Assembly: GCA_017885485.1 (NCBI GenBank)
Contig: JAFNFZ010000089.1
Span: 7,471-15,073, forward strand
Length of the DNA: 7,603 nucleotides
DNA from: Chloroflexota bacterium
GTDB lineage: Bacteria > Chloroflexota > Dehalococcoidia > UBA2247 > RBG-13-53-26
Direction: 5' to 3'
The notes under the pieces were generated by a model, which saw only the letters and a list, made by a program, of their open reading frames with translations, had not been told where the DNA came from and ran no database searches. A program made the position numbers and the translations under genes. Position 1 is the first letter of the stretch, and every line of letters begins with the position of its first letter. Positions 1 to 5,414 of this stretch are shown piece after piece.

Positions 1-162
1 GCCTCCGTCAAATCGGCCACACGACAAACCAGGAACGCCCCAAAGAGTACCGCCCGGGCAACCCCTGGCGCAACGGGCGATAGATCGAAGCCGCCTGGCA
101 CTCCCGCCGAACCTGCCGCGAAAGAGTCACCCGAGAGGCAGGTACCCGAGGAAGAGGGCTAG
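1..162 (+). CDS. C-terminal tail of a probable TatA/TatB-type Sec-independent translocase subunit (5' end outside window)
   Basis: An open frame enters from the left edge and ends at TAG (160-162), giving 53 residues. The visible part is low-complexity, hydrophilic and rich in Ala, Pro, Lys, Arg and Glu, and it ends in the acidic PEEEG. It has no membrane segment. TatA and TatB proteins have an N-terminal membrane helix, an amphipathic helix and then a disordered charged tail, and their genes often sit directly before tatC, as here. The assignment therefore rests on the tail's composition and on tatC starting 123 bases downstream; nothing in these 53 residues is diagnostic. The frame may alternatively be the tail of an unrelated protein. 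Confidence 0.5.
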   Translation, partial: ASVKSATRQTRNAPKSTARATPGATGDRSKPPGTPAEPAAKESPERQVPEEEG

Positions 163-195
163 TACATTGTCCCAGATATCTTCGCACTCACTCCA

Positions 196-210
196 CCCGC
201 CTCAGGCGGG
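196..210. repeat. Short palindromic unit (6-bp stem, 3-base loop) between tatA/B-like gene and tatC
   Basis: CCCGCC and GGCGGG flank the loop TCA. The unit is followed by GTCATCCGCAC, which resembles the start of the second palindrome 23 bases further on. It has no downstream T run, so an intrinsic terminator is unlikely. It looks like a dispersed intergenic palindromic repeat. Confidence 0.55.
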
Positions 211-232
211 TCATCCGCACCCCTTCCATGTC

Positions 233-253
233 ATGCCGCACTTGATGCGGCAT
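233..253. repeat. Palindromic repeat unit (8-bp perfect stem, 5-base loop) upstream of tatC
   Basis: ATGCCGCA and TGCGGCAT form a perfect 8-bp stem around the loop CTTGA. The flanks TC...CCATCC give the form seen in many dispersed intergenic palindromic repeats of environmental bacteria (GTCATnCC...GGnATCC type). It lies 32 bases before the tatC start. It could act as an RNA stem-loop in the tatA/B-tatC transcript, or simply be a REP-like repeat. Confidence 0.6.
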
Positions 254-285
254 CCATCCGTCCCATTTCCCCTTCCCCATCGGTC

Positions 286-1056
286 TTGAAGGCGGCAAAG
301 ACCATCGGCAAGAAGAAGCACGAAGAAGAAAAGCGCCTTACCCTCCTGGGACACCTCCAGGAGTTGCGTCAGCGGCTCTTCTGGTCTGTCCTCGTCCTAG
401 TTGTCACCATTGGTGTCTCCTTCGTCTTCGCCGAGCAGATCTTCGATTTCCTACTCTCGGAAGTGCCGGAGGGCGTTCCGCTCATCTACACTGAGGTGGC
501 CGAGAAGATCTCCATCTACATGAAGGTCTGCCTCTACTCCGGCATAGTCTTGGCCATGCCCTTTCTGGTCTATCAGGTGGTCATGTTCATCCGCCCCGCC
601 CTCACCCGCAAGGAGCGGGGGTATCTGTATCTGCTCCTGCCCGCGGTACTCCTGTTCTTCCTTGGCGGCGCGGCCTTCGCCTACTACGTCTTCCTGCCCA
701 GAGCGCTCGATTTCCTGCTCGGCGGCAGCTACCTCAGCGATATCGAGCCTTATATCAAAATCGGCAACTACATCTCCTTTGTCGTCCAGATAGTCTTCTA
801 CATGGGGTTGGTCTTTGAGCTTCCGGTGATTGCCTTCTTCCTGGCCAAGATCGGCGTGGTCTCGCATCAATGGCTTGGAAGGCAGAGGAAGTGGGCATTT
901 GTCCTGGCCTTCGTCCTTGCTGCTATAATTACACCGACGCCGGATCCCATCAACCAGACCATAGTTGCAGTTCCGATCATACTGCTCTATGAGCTGAGCA
1001 TCTGGCTGGCCTGGATTGCCCGCAGGAAGCCTGCCCCGGTGCCTGCGGAAAGCTAG
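286..1056 (+). CDS. tatC: Twin-arginine translocase subunit TatC
   Basis: TatC is the membrane receptor of the twin-arginine pathway. With TatA/TatB it exports folded proteins carrying RR signal peptides across the cytoplasmic membrane. The 256-residue protein has the usual family length and six hydrophobic segments, at about 31-50, 76-101, 113-136, 160-185, 203-216 and 224-245. Hallmarks are the N-terminal HLQELRQR (23-30), MPFLVYQ followed by FIRPAL (91-106), the membrane glutamate in FELP (177-180), and TPTPDPINQT (216-225) before the last helix. The start is TTG with no clear Shine-Dalgarno sequence; the bases before it are pyrimidine-rich. No ATG is in frame upstream, and the next in-frame TTG (364) would cut into the conserved HLQELR. 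The first 20 residues are a Lys/Glu-rich extension. The gene follows a TatA/B-like tail and ends 11 bases before tRNA-Sec. Confidence 0.95.
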   Translation: MKAAKTIGKKKHEEEKRLTLLGHLQELRQRLFWSVLVLVVTIGVSFVFAEQIFDFLLSEVPEGVPLIYTEVAEKISIYMKVCLYSGIVLAMPFLVYQVVMFIRPALTRKERGYLYLLLPAVLLFFLGGAAFAYYVFLPRALDFLLGGSYLSDIEPYIKIGNYISFVVQIVFYMGLVFELPVIAFFLAKIGVVSHQWLGRQRKWAFVLAFVLAAIITPTPDPINQTIVAVPIILLYELSIWLAWIARRKPAPVPAES

Positions 1057-1067
1057 TCGTGGATAGA

Positions 1068-1164
1068 GGGAGCGAGGAGGCTCCGGTGAGCTTCGCGGAC
1101 TTCAAATCCGTTGAAGGGCATTTTCAATGTCCTTGGTGGGTTCGACTCCCATTCGCTCCCGCCA
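1068..1164 (+). tRNA. selC: tRNA-Sec (anticodon TCA, CCA encoded)
   Basis: This is a complete selenocysteine tRNA gene, the UGA-decoding adaptor charged with Ser and converted to Sec. The fold can be read directly. An 8-bp acceptor stem pairs GGGAGCGA (1068-1075) with TCGCTCCC (1153-1160). A 6-bp D stem (1078-1083 with 1088-1093) closes a 4-base CGGT loop. The anticodon stem GCGGA/TCCGT carries the loop CTTCAAA with TCA at 1102-1104. A long variable arm has a 9-bp stem (1114-1122 with 1126-1134) and a TTC loop. The T stem is 5 bp with TTCGACT. G1161 is the discriminator and CCA is encoded at 1162-1164. The 8+5 acceptor/T-stem architecture, 6-bp D stem and long variable arm separate bacterial tRNA-Sec from ordinary tRNA-Ser or a UGA suppressor. 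Confidence 0.97.
1136..1164 (+). other. Probable integrase-proximal attachment site (3' end of tRNA-Sec)
   Basis: Tyrosine integrases commonly recombine within the T-arm/acceptor 3' half of a tRNA gene and restore the tRNA. Here the T arm, acceptor 3' strand and CCA are intact, and an integrase reading away from the tRNA begins immediately after. The exact crossover cannot be placed because no second copy of this segment was seen in the window. The boundaries given are the T arm through CCA. Confidence 0.5.
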
Positions 1165-1173
1165 CCAAATAGA

Positions 1174-2022
1174 TTGCCTAACACTTGTCATAATTCACTT
1201 AACACTCCAGGCGATCCACGCAACCTCATTGCTGCTTTCCTCCGGTCGAGAAGACAGGGCACCTCCAAGCGCACACTGGAGTTCTACGCTGGGTATCTGA
1301 GGCGAGCCAGCAAGGTGGTGGGTCTCGACATCACTGGCCAGGACATAGCAGATCTCCTGGCAGCCACCAAGTGTGCCAGTGGTGGCAGACATGCTTACTA
1401 CAGGAGTCTGAGAGCCTTCTACAATTGGCTCTATTCCGCCAGGTCTGGCTTTGGACTCAACCCACAGCGGAATCCGATTCGGCAGGTGGATTCGCCCAAA
1501 GTGCCCAGGAAGATACTCCCGTCACTGAGCCAGGATGACTTGAAACTGCTCATAGACAAGGTGGACAACGCCAGAGACAAAGCCATTATCAGCTTGTTCA
1601 CTGAGAGTGGACTAAGGCTCACAGAACTGGCCAATGTGACCTTCAAAGACATCGACTGGAGCAACCGTACCATAAGGACTGTAGGCAAGGGCAACAAAGA
1701 GGCTCTGGCACCATTAGGTGAGCAGTCAGAGCGGCATCTCAGAGCCTGGCTTGCCGAGTATCAGCCGAATGGCTCGAACATATGGGGGGTGAATCGTTGG
1801 CGGATAGTGACCATCATGCGGAACTTGAAAGCGCAGACTGGCCTACCCTGCAATCCTCACACCTTCAGAAGGACTTTCGCCTCAATCCTGGCCAAGCGTG
1901 GAGTTGATTCCCTGCACATCATGAGACTTGGCAGGTGGGAGAGCCTGGCTATGGTGGAGCTTTACACAAGATCAGTGAAGTTTGAGGACTCGCTGAAGCT
2001 GTATCAATCCATACTGGTGTGA
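1174..2022 (+). CDS. Tyrosine recombinase / integrase of the selC-inserted element
   Basis: This is a site-specific DNA integrase of the tyrosine recombinase family, expected to catalyse strand exchange at the tRNA-Sec attachment site. Counting from the TTG at 1174 (282 residues), an N-terminal SAM-like core-binding domain spans about 14-100 and the catalytic domain about 115-282. Catalytic residues are all visible: Arg in SGLRLTEL, Lys in VGKGNKE, His and Arg in HTFRRTF, Trp in LGRW at the usual second-His position (23 residues after that Arg), and nucleophile Tyr in MVELYTRS nine residues later. His-to-Trp at this position is a known variation. There is no in-frame ATG upstream of the domain. 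The open frame extends back to a TTG at 1111 inside the tRNA gene, so the true start is uncertain. TTG 1174 is preferred because it lies just after the tRNA, though neither start has a Shine-Dalgarno sequence. Confidence 0.9.
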   Translation: MPNTCHNSLNTPGDPRNLIAAFLRSRRQGTSKRTLEFYAGYLRRASKVVGLDITGQDIADLLAATKCASGGRHAYYRSLRAFYNWLYSARSGFGLNPQRNPIRQVDSPKVPRKILPSLSQDDLKLLIDKVDNARDKAIISLFTESGLRLTELANVTFKDIDWSNRTIRTVGKGNKEALAPLGEQSERHLRAWLAEYQPNGSNIWGVNRWRIVTIMRNLKAQTGLPCNPHTFRRTFASILAKRGVDSLHIMRLGRWESLAMVELYTRSVKFEDSLKLYQSILV

Positions 2023-2052
2023 TTCGTTGAACAGAATTGAATAGTACTGAAA

Positions 2053-2070
2053 ACCTCCATACAAGGGGGT
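2053..2070 (+). terminator. Weak stem-loop just after the integrase gene
   Basis: ACCTCC (2053-2058) can pair with GGGGGT (2065-2070), including one G-T pair, around a 6-base loop, 31 bases after the integrase stop. No T tract follows, so it is only a tentative 3'-end hairpin. Confidence 0.2.
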
Positions 2071-2173
2071 ACGGTCTAGCCAGTTTGATACGCAAGTCGG
2101 CATGCCTAAGTGTCACTCTCGCAAATTCTACTTTTATAAGAATGCCCGAAGCAGTGCCAGACTATGCTCAACT

Positions 2174-2200
2174 GATGCCATAGGCCTATGGTGAGGCATC
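2174..2200. repeat. Palindrome between the convergent integrase and lipoprotein genes
   Basis: CCATAGGCCTATGG (2178-2191) is a perfect 14-base palindrome. An alternative pairing uses GATGCC (2174-2179) and GGCATC (2195-2200). It sits just beyond the stop codon of the minus-strand lipoprotein gene and about 150 bases after the integrase stop. A bidirectional transcription end or a protein-binding site are both possible. The remainder of 2023-2201 shows no gene. Confidence 0.45.
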
Positions 2201-2201
2201 C

Positions 2202-4061
2202 TCATGGGGCTTCCGGTATTGGATTAGTGGCAATGGGCTGGTACATCACCTGCCCAAGTTCAAAGTTGTCGTAGTGGTCATAGATCAACGAGTCTATGAT
2301 GGCGGTATCGGTTGTTCCCCACCAGTTGTTCAGAGTAGAAATGTCCCTTTCCCCGCCGTTGGCAAAGGCATAGTCCGAATCACCCTTGGATAGGTTGTTG
2401 TAGCTGAACATGGCCCCTACCTGGCCTGACATATTGGCTGTCCCAAGGATGGTGTTGTACGACACAGTAGGAGGCGAAACGTACTGATTCACCCAGATCC
2501 AGATTGCAGTGTCGGATGACTGGATGAGATTGTACAGGAATGTCCCGCTGCAATCGGCGATCTCGACAGTGCCGTAGATGGTATTGTGTAAGACGGTTGG
2601 GGCTATGGGACCTCGTGTTTCTAGGGCGAGCCCGTATACCATAGCGCCGTTGTTCTTGAAAGTACAACGCTTCACAACAGGGTGAGCAAAGCCGGAGAGG
2701 TAGCCCTCTGCACCGTGGATCTTGATACCGACTCCGTTGTTCTGGATCAAGCACTGGTATATGAACGGACTGTCATCCAGTATGTAGATGGCAGGATATG
2801 CCGCGTATTCGATAGTGGCGAACTGAATGGTGCTTCCATCAATGTAGTTGCCATCGCCGTCAAATGAAGCATCGACAGATTCAGCTGAAAACCTGATGCC
2901 GTTCCACTGGTATGGAGCAGGTGAACTACTGTTGCAGGTGAAGGTGATCCCGGCCTCGGCTGTGCCAATGGCTTTCAGCATCCCCATTGCCTTCAGGTAG
3001 CAGTCCGGGTTGAATCTCACTGTCGTTCCTGGCTCGATGACAAGAGTCGCTCCTTGCCCAACTCCCACATTGGCAGTAACAACATATGTGCAGTCTGACG
3101 TCCAAGTTGTGTCCTCTGATATGAGACCGCTGACCTCCTTTGTAGGCTTGCTTGTTGTGAAGGTGCAGTCACCCGATTCGCCCACGTTGCCTGAGCTATC
3201 CCTCGATCTCACTCTGTAGTGATACGTCGTGGCTGGCTGAAGTGCGCTTAGGCCCACACTGTGGCTCGTCACCAGATTGTCATGTTGCGTCGTGCTTGAG
3301 CCGTAGGCCGAGGTGAGGCCGTAGTCCACCTGGCTGGTGGCTGGCTCATTCGTAGTCCATGAAACCGTTACACCGCTCTCTGCGACATCGAGCGCGCTGA
3401 CTTCTGCTATCGTTGGCGCTGTGGTATCAGGCGTGGCGAATGTGTAGTCCGCCGATACAGCCTCATTGCCACAGGGGTCTGTTGACTTTACGCGGTAGTG
3501 ATAGGCCGTATCCGTGGGCAAGCCAGTCAGGCTGACAGCGTGGCTTGTGACTAGGGTGTTGTCCACGGCAGAGGATGAACCATAGTCAGACGTAATCCCA
3601 TATTCAACCTGCGAGGTAGCTGCTTCATTAGTCGTCCATGTGATGACGACACTAGAGGTGCTCACGCCCGAAGCAGTGACACTGGAGGTAATCGGAGAGG
3701 TGGTGTCGCAGATGAAGACCAAGCTAGCAGCCGTTCCTTTATTGCCAGTCTTATCAACGGCAGCGACCCAAAATGCATAGGGCCCATCAGAGAGGGCATG
3801 CTCCACTGTATACTCAGTAGCGTTTCCTATGTAGAACTCTGTTGCTCCACTATCGAGGCTCATCTGATAGTGGTCAACTCCTGAATCATCATCAAAGGCA
3901 GCTTCCCAAGTGAAGGTAGGAGTGTTGTCACTGCATGTGCTGGTGCAGGTCAGGTTCGTGGGTATACTCGGAGGCGACTTGTCACCCGCGGAGCAGTTTG
4001 CCAAAGCCAGCAGCAAAGCCAAGCAAAGCAGCACTATGCCAACAACCCTTATCGTCTTCAT
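2202..4061 (-). CDS. Secreted, probably lipid-anchored protein with Ig-like, two FN3 and right-handed beta-helix regions
   Basis: This 619-residue protein is predicted to sit on the outer face of the cell; its ligand is unknown. Residues 1-23 form a signal peptide (MKTIR, long Leu/Val/Ala core) ending in LANC, a plausible but non-ideal lipobox because Asn at -1 is unusual. An Ig/FN3-like beta domain covers about 30-117. Two clearly duplicated fibronectin-III domains follow (about 119-210 and 213-303), sharing TNE.ATSQV.YG and TAYHYRV/TTYHYRV motifs. From about 305 there is a right-handed beta-helix: TLVIEPGTTVRF, LKAIGTAEAGITFT, repeated short strands with NN turns, then NNWWGT (578-583) and a C-terminal strand region. 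This architecture is common in secreted adhesin-like or carbohydrate-active proteins, but no catalytic motif is evident. The ATG at 4061 has a GGGGG run 2 bases upstream, a weak Shine-Dalgarno sequence. A separate promoter-like element lies about 50 bases upstream. Confidence 0.85.
   Translation of the reverse strand: MKTIRVVGIVLLCLALLLALANCSAGDKSPPSIPTNLTCTSTCSDNTPTFTWEAAFDDDSGVDHYQMSLDSGATEFYIGNATEYTVEHALSDGPYAFWVAAVDKTGNKGTAASLVFICDTTSPITSSVTASGVSTSSVVITWTTNEAATSQVEYGITSDYGSSSAVDNTLVTSHAVSLTGLPTDTAYHYRVKSTDPCGNEAVSADYTFATPDTTAPTIAEVSALDVAESGVTVSWTTNEPATSQVDYGLTSAYGSSTTQHDNLVTSHSVGLSALQPATTYHYRVRSRDSSGNVGESGDCTFTTSKPTKEVSGLISEDTTWTSDCTYVVTANVGVGQGATLVIEPGTTVRFNPDCYLKAMGMLKAIGTAEAGITFTCNSSSPAPYQWNGIRFSAESVDASFDGDGNYIDGSTIQFATIEYAAYPAIYILDDSPFIYQCLIQNNGVGIKIHGAEGYLSGFAHPVVKRCTFKNNGAMVYGLALETRGPIAPTVLHNTIYGTVEIADCSGTFLYNLIQSSDTAIWIWVNQYVSPPTVSYNTILGTANMSGQVGAMFSYNNLSKGDSDYAFANGGERDISTLNNWWGTTDTAIIDSLIYDHYDNFELGQVMYQPIATNPIPEAP
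3153..3707 (-). repeat. Tandem fibronectin-III domain duplication inside the lipoprotein gene
   Basis: Residues 119-210 (3707-3432) and 213-303 (3425-3153) are two copies of the same roughly 90-residue module. Both carry TWTTNEAATSQVEYG / SWTTNEPATSQVDYG, LVTSH, YHYRV and a TFATP/TFTTS end. The repeat is clear at protein level and diverged at DNA level, so the duplication is not recent. Confidence 0.8.
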
Positions 4062-4112
4062 TGCCCCCGCTTGTGGCTGCAGGAATGTCTGTCGTGTAGG
4101 AAATTACCTGAG

Positions 4113-4141
4113 ATGCTATCACTTGACCCTAATGGAGTCAA
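4113..4141 (-). promoter_or_regulatory. Sigma-70-like promoter for the lipoprotein gene, embedded in a palindrome
   Basis: On the minus strand TTGACT (4141-4136) is followed after exactly 17 bases by TAGCAT (4118-4113), with TGA directly before it, giving an extended -10. Transcription would start near 4106, about 45 bases before the ATG at 4061. The boxes lie in an imperfect inverted repeat spanning 4113-4150: ATGCTAT and TTGAC on the left, GTCAA and ATAGCAT on the right. A regulator could therefore bind across the promoter. On the plus strand the same repeat gives TTGACC-16 bases-TAGCAT (4123-4150), a possible opposite-facing promoter. The remaining bases of 4062-4293 show no gene. Confidence 0.5.
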
Positions 4142-4293
4142 CCATAGCATGGATGCAGAGGGGTGAGGCCACGTCCACAAGCAGAATTATGCAGGACTGG
4201 GCATGGGCATACTATTGCATCGCTGTACTGCCATCTGCAACTATCAGTGCAATTCCTATTTGGCCCATCCATCGGGCACAAGCTCACAACTCC

Positions 4294-4800
4294 CTAGGCA
4301 GGCTTCTGGTGTCTAGGATTTCTCGACCACTTCTCAGTCTTCTTAACTGCAGGATGATTCCTCTTGACGTGTTCGACTCTATCTGCAAGCTTCTCAAACT
4401 CCCAGAATAGCTGTTGGCCTCTTTCAGAGCGCCTTTGAGTGACCCAGCCTTTGCATATGTCCCACATGTCCTTCGCTGGAATGGCATAGAACCTGTCGAC
4501 CAGCCGTTGGTCGAGATAACCAAGACTCTCAAACATTCCCAGAACATCAAGCTTGCGGCAGACTTTCTCTGCAGCTTCCTTTTCCCTATCAGACCATTGT
4601 GTATGATCCCTGCCCTGCCTCTCGACTTCATACAACAGAAGCCGATCGTTTCTGACCTCTTCAAGCCAGTTTACAACTGAGATTGCCGAGTTCAGCATCC
4701 TTTGCCTCACCATCGCGTGACGAGAAGCGAGGAGCGCTGTGACAGAGATGACAAGACTGATACTTGATACAACGGTAGTGACGATTTCCGATTCAGACAT
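4294..4800 (-). CDS. Hypothetical single-pass membrane protein with a helical cytoplasmic-type domain
   Basis: The product is 168 residues and its function is not recognised. Residues 6-26 form one hydrophobic, Val/Ser/Ile-rich helix, followed by a positively charged stretch (SRHAMVRQR). A mostly helical, charged region then runs to about residue 148, containing LNSAISVVNWLEEVRNDR, EKVCRKLDVLGMFESLGYLDQ and a Trp-rich KDMWDICKGWV segment. The end is basic. Membrane-tethered proteins of this size and shape include the DUF4760-like families, but that match is only a resemblance. The ATG at 4800 is chosen because GGAGG (4808-4812) lies 7 bases upstream; an in-frame TTG directly before it (4803) is too close to that site. 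It lies between the wHTH and lipoprotein genes on the same strand, with large gaps on both sides, so it is probably its own transcription unit. Confidence 0.75.
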   Translation of the reverse strand: MSESEIVTTVVSSISLVISVTALLASRHAMVRQRMLNSAISVVNWLEEVRNDRLLLYEVERQGRDHTQWSDREKEAAEKVCRKLDVLGMFESLGYLDQRLVDRFYAIPAKDMWDICKGWVTQRRSERGQQLFWEFEKLADRVEHVKRNHPAVKKTEKWSRNPRHQKPA

Positions 4801-5166
4801 CAACGAACCTCCGTGGTTCCTCTTTCCATGTTTGATTGACCAACTACACCGCTGCTCCTGCCAGTGGCAGAGTGACTGGGTGAATCGTAGGCCACAGCGC
4901 GTAGGCTGTCAAATTCGGCTTGGATACAGGAAGCCAATATATCGCCAGACTTGTGTAGAGACTGGTCTCAGCCCATGCCAATGTGTGCCGTTGCTGTCAT
5001 CGACTTCGGTCAAGTGCTGCCCCGCACGATAATCGCCTTCTATAGACTGCTGCCACCCATCCACCCCTCGCCTCCTAAGACAACCATATTGATTCGCTTC
5101 TGTACCAGTCACGCTGTTGATGTTGATTCCGTCAATAGCCAGAGTCTTGATCCCGACAACACCAAC

Positions 5167-5184
5167 ACTCAAGAGCTACTCAAG
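5167..5184. repeat. Direct repeat ACTCAAG x2 with an 11-base period
   Basis: ACTCAAG occurs at 5167-5173 and 5178-5184, separated by AGCT, so the copies sit on the same face of the helix. The flanking AACACT and AGTGTT also form a 6-bp inverted repeat. A DNA-binding protein site is possible but unproven. Confidence 0.35.
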
Positions 5185-5190
5185 TGTTAC

Positions 5191-5218
5191 CCATTTGTGC
5201 CCTCTTGTTACCAAATGG
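5191..5218. repeat. Hairpin CCATTTG/CAAATGG
   Basis: A 7-bp perfect stem (5191-5197 with 5212-5218) encloses a 14-base loop. GTTACC also occurs twice nearby (5186-5191 and 5207-5212). No T run follows on either strand. Confidence 0.3.
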
Positions 5219-5265
5219 CTACCAGCACATGCTGCACAAGTGGACTGGATACCCACACAAAAAAC

Positions 5266-5287
5266 AATCAAATAATCAAATATTTGA
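5266..5287. repeat. AT-rich block: AATCAAAT tandem pair plus palindrome TCAAATATTTGA
   Basis: AATCAAAT is repeated head to tail (5266-5273 and 5274-5281) and overlaps a 12-base perfect palindrome at 5276-5287. An A6 run lies just before it. Composition is sharply more AT-rich than the surrounding DNA, as at promoters, bends or nucleoid-protein sites. No gene start lies close by: the nearest same-strand start is at 4800. Confidence 0.4.
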
Positions 5288-5386
5288 AAATCTGATGGTA
5301 TTGTGGGTGAGCCACCAGAGCGATAGACCGAGGCGGATTCCACCTCCCGCAGTTTACCTGTCCTACCGGATGCTCAGACATTTGTC

Positions 5387-5410
5387 GAGCATGCGAGTCT
5401 GGCCATGCTC
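5387..5410 (-). terminator. Stem-loop directly after the wHTH gene
   Basis: GAGCATG (5387-5393) and CATGCTC (5404-5410) form a perfect 7-bp stem with a 10-base loop, beginning 4 bases after the wHTH stop codon in transcript direction. No T tract follows, so it may be a 3'-end stabilising hairpin or a weak terminator. Two near-copies of CTGYCCTACCGG (5358-5369 and 5410-5421) flank it. Confidence 0.35.
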
Positions 5411-5414
5411 TGCC

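Larger units (their letters stand above)
4801..5414. other. 614-base stretch with no convincing gene; short repeats, hairpins and an AT-rich pocket
   Basis: Open frames here are short, lack Shine-Dalgarno sites and have no recognisable motifs. The longest minus-strand candidate (4909-5172, 87 residues, TTG start) is not persuasive. The first bases hold the ribosome site of the membrane-protein gene (GGAGG, 4808-4812). The rest contains direct repeats at 5167-5184, a hairpin at 5191-5218, an AT-rich block at about 5258-5290 and a hairpin at 5387-5410. It could be a long 5' region, a decayed gene or a small RNA locus. Confidence 0.45.

Noticed and set aside
451..870. 139-residue minus-strand open frame across tatC
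   Set aside because: It is antisense to the well-supported tatC, lacks recognisable motifs and has a skewed Glu/Asp/His composition typical of a shadow frame.
2020..2022. TGA of the integrase as a possible selenocysteine codon, given adjacent selC
   Set aside because: The protein already has the full family length, the downstream frame shows no conserved domain, and no strong SECIS-like hairpin directly follows the TGA.
2144..3678. 13-base exact repeat GCCCGAAGCAGTG at 2144-2156 and 3666-3678
   Set aside because: One match of this length is roughly expected by chance in a window this size, and one copy lies in coding sequence.
3910..4410. 166-residue plus-strand open frame
   Set aside because: It overlaps the signal-peptide end of the lipoprotein gene and the end of the membrane-protein gene on the opposite strand. 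It has no domain and no ribosome site. An antisense RNA remains possible, but not a protein.
4284..4664. 126-residue minus-strand frame overlapping the membrane-protein gene
   Set aside because: It is out of frame with the gene that has GGAGG and a clear membrane helix, and its composition is irregular.
4909..5172. Possible 87-residue minus-strand gene
   Set aside because: TTG start without ribosome site, no recognisable motif, and a stop codon two codons upstream of that start. Kept only as a possible remnant of an older gene.
4951..5295. 114-residue plus-strand open frame
   Set aside because: It is rich in Cys, Pro and Thr, has no domain, and runs through the repeat-bearing gap and AT-rich block. 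It looks like chance.
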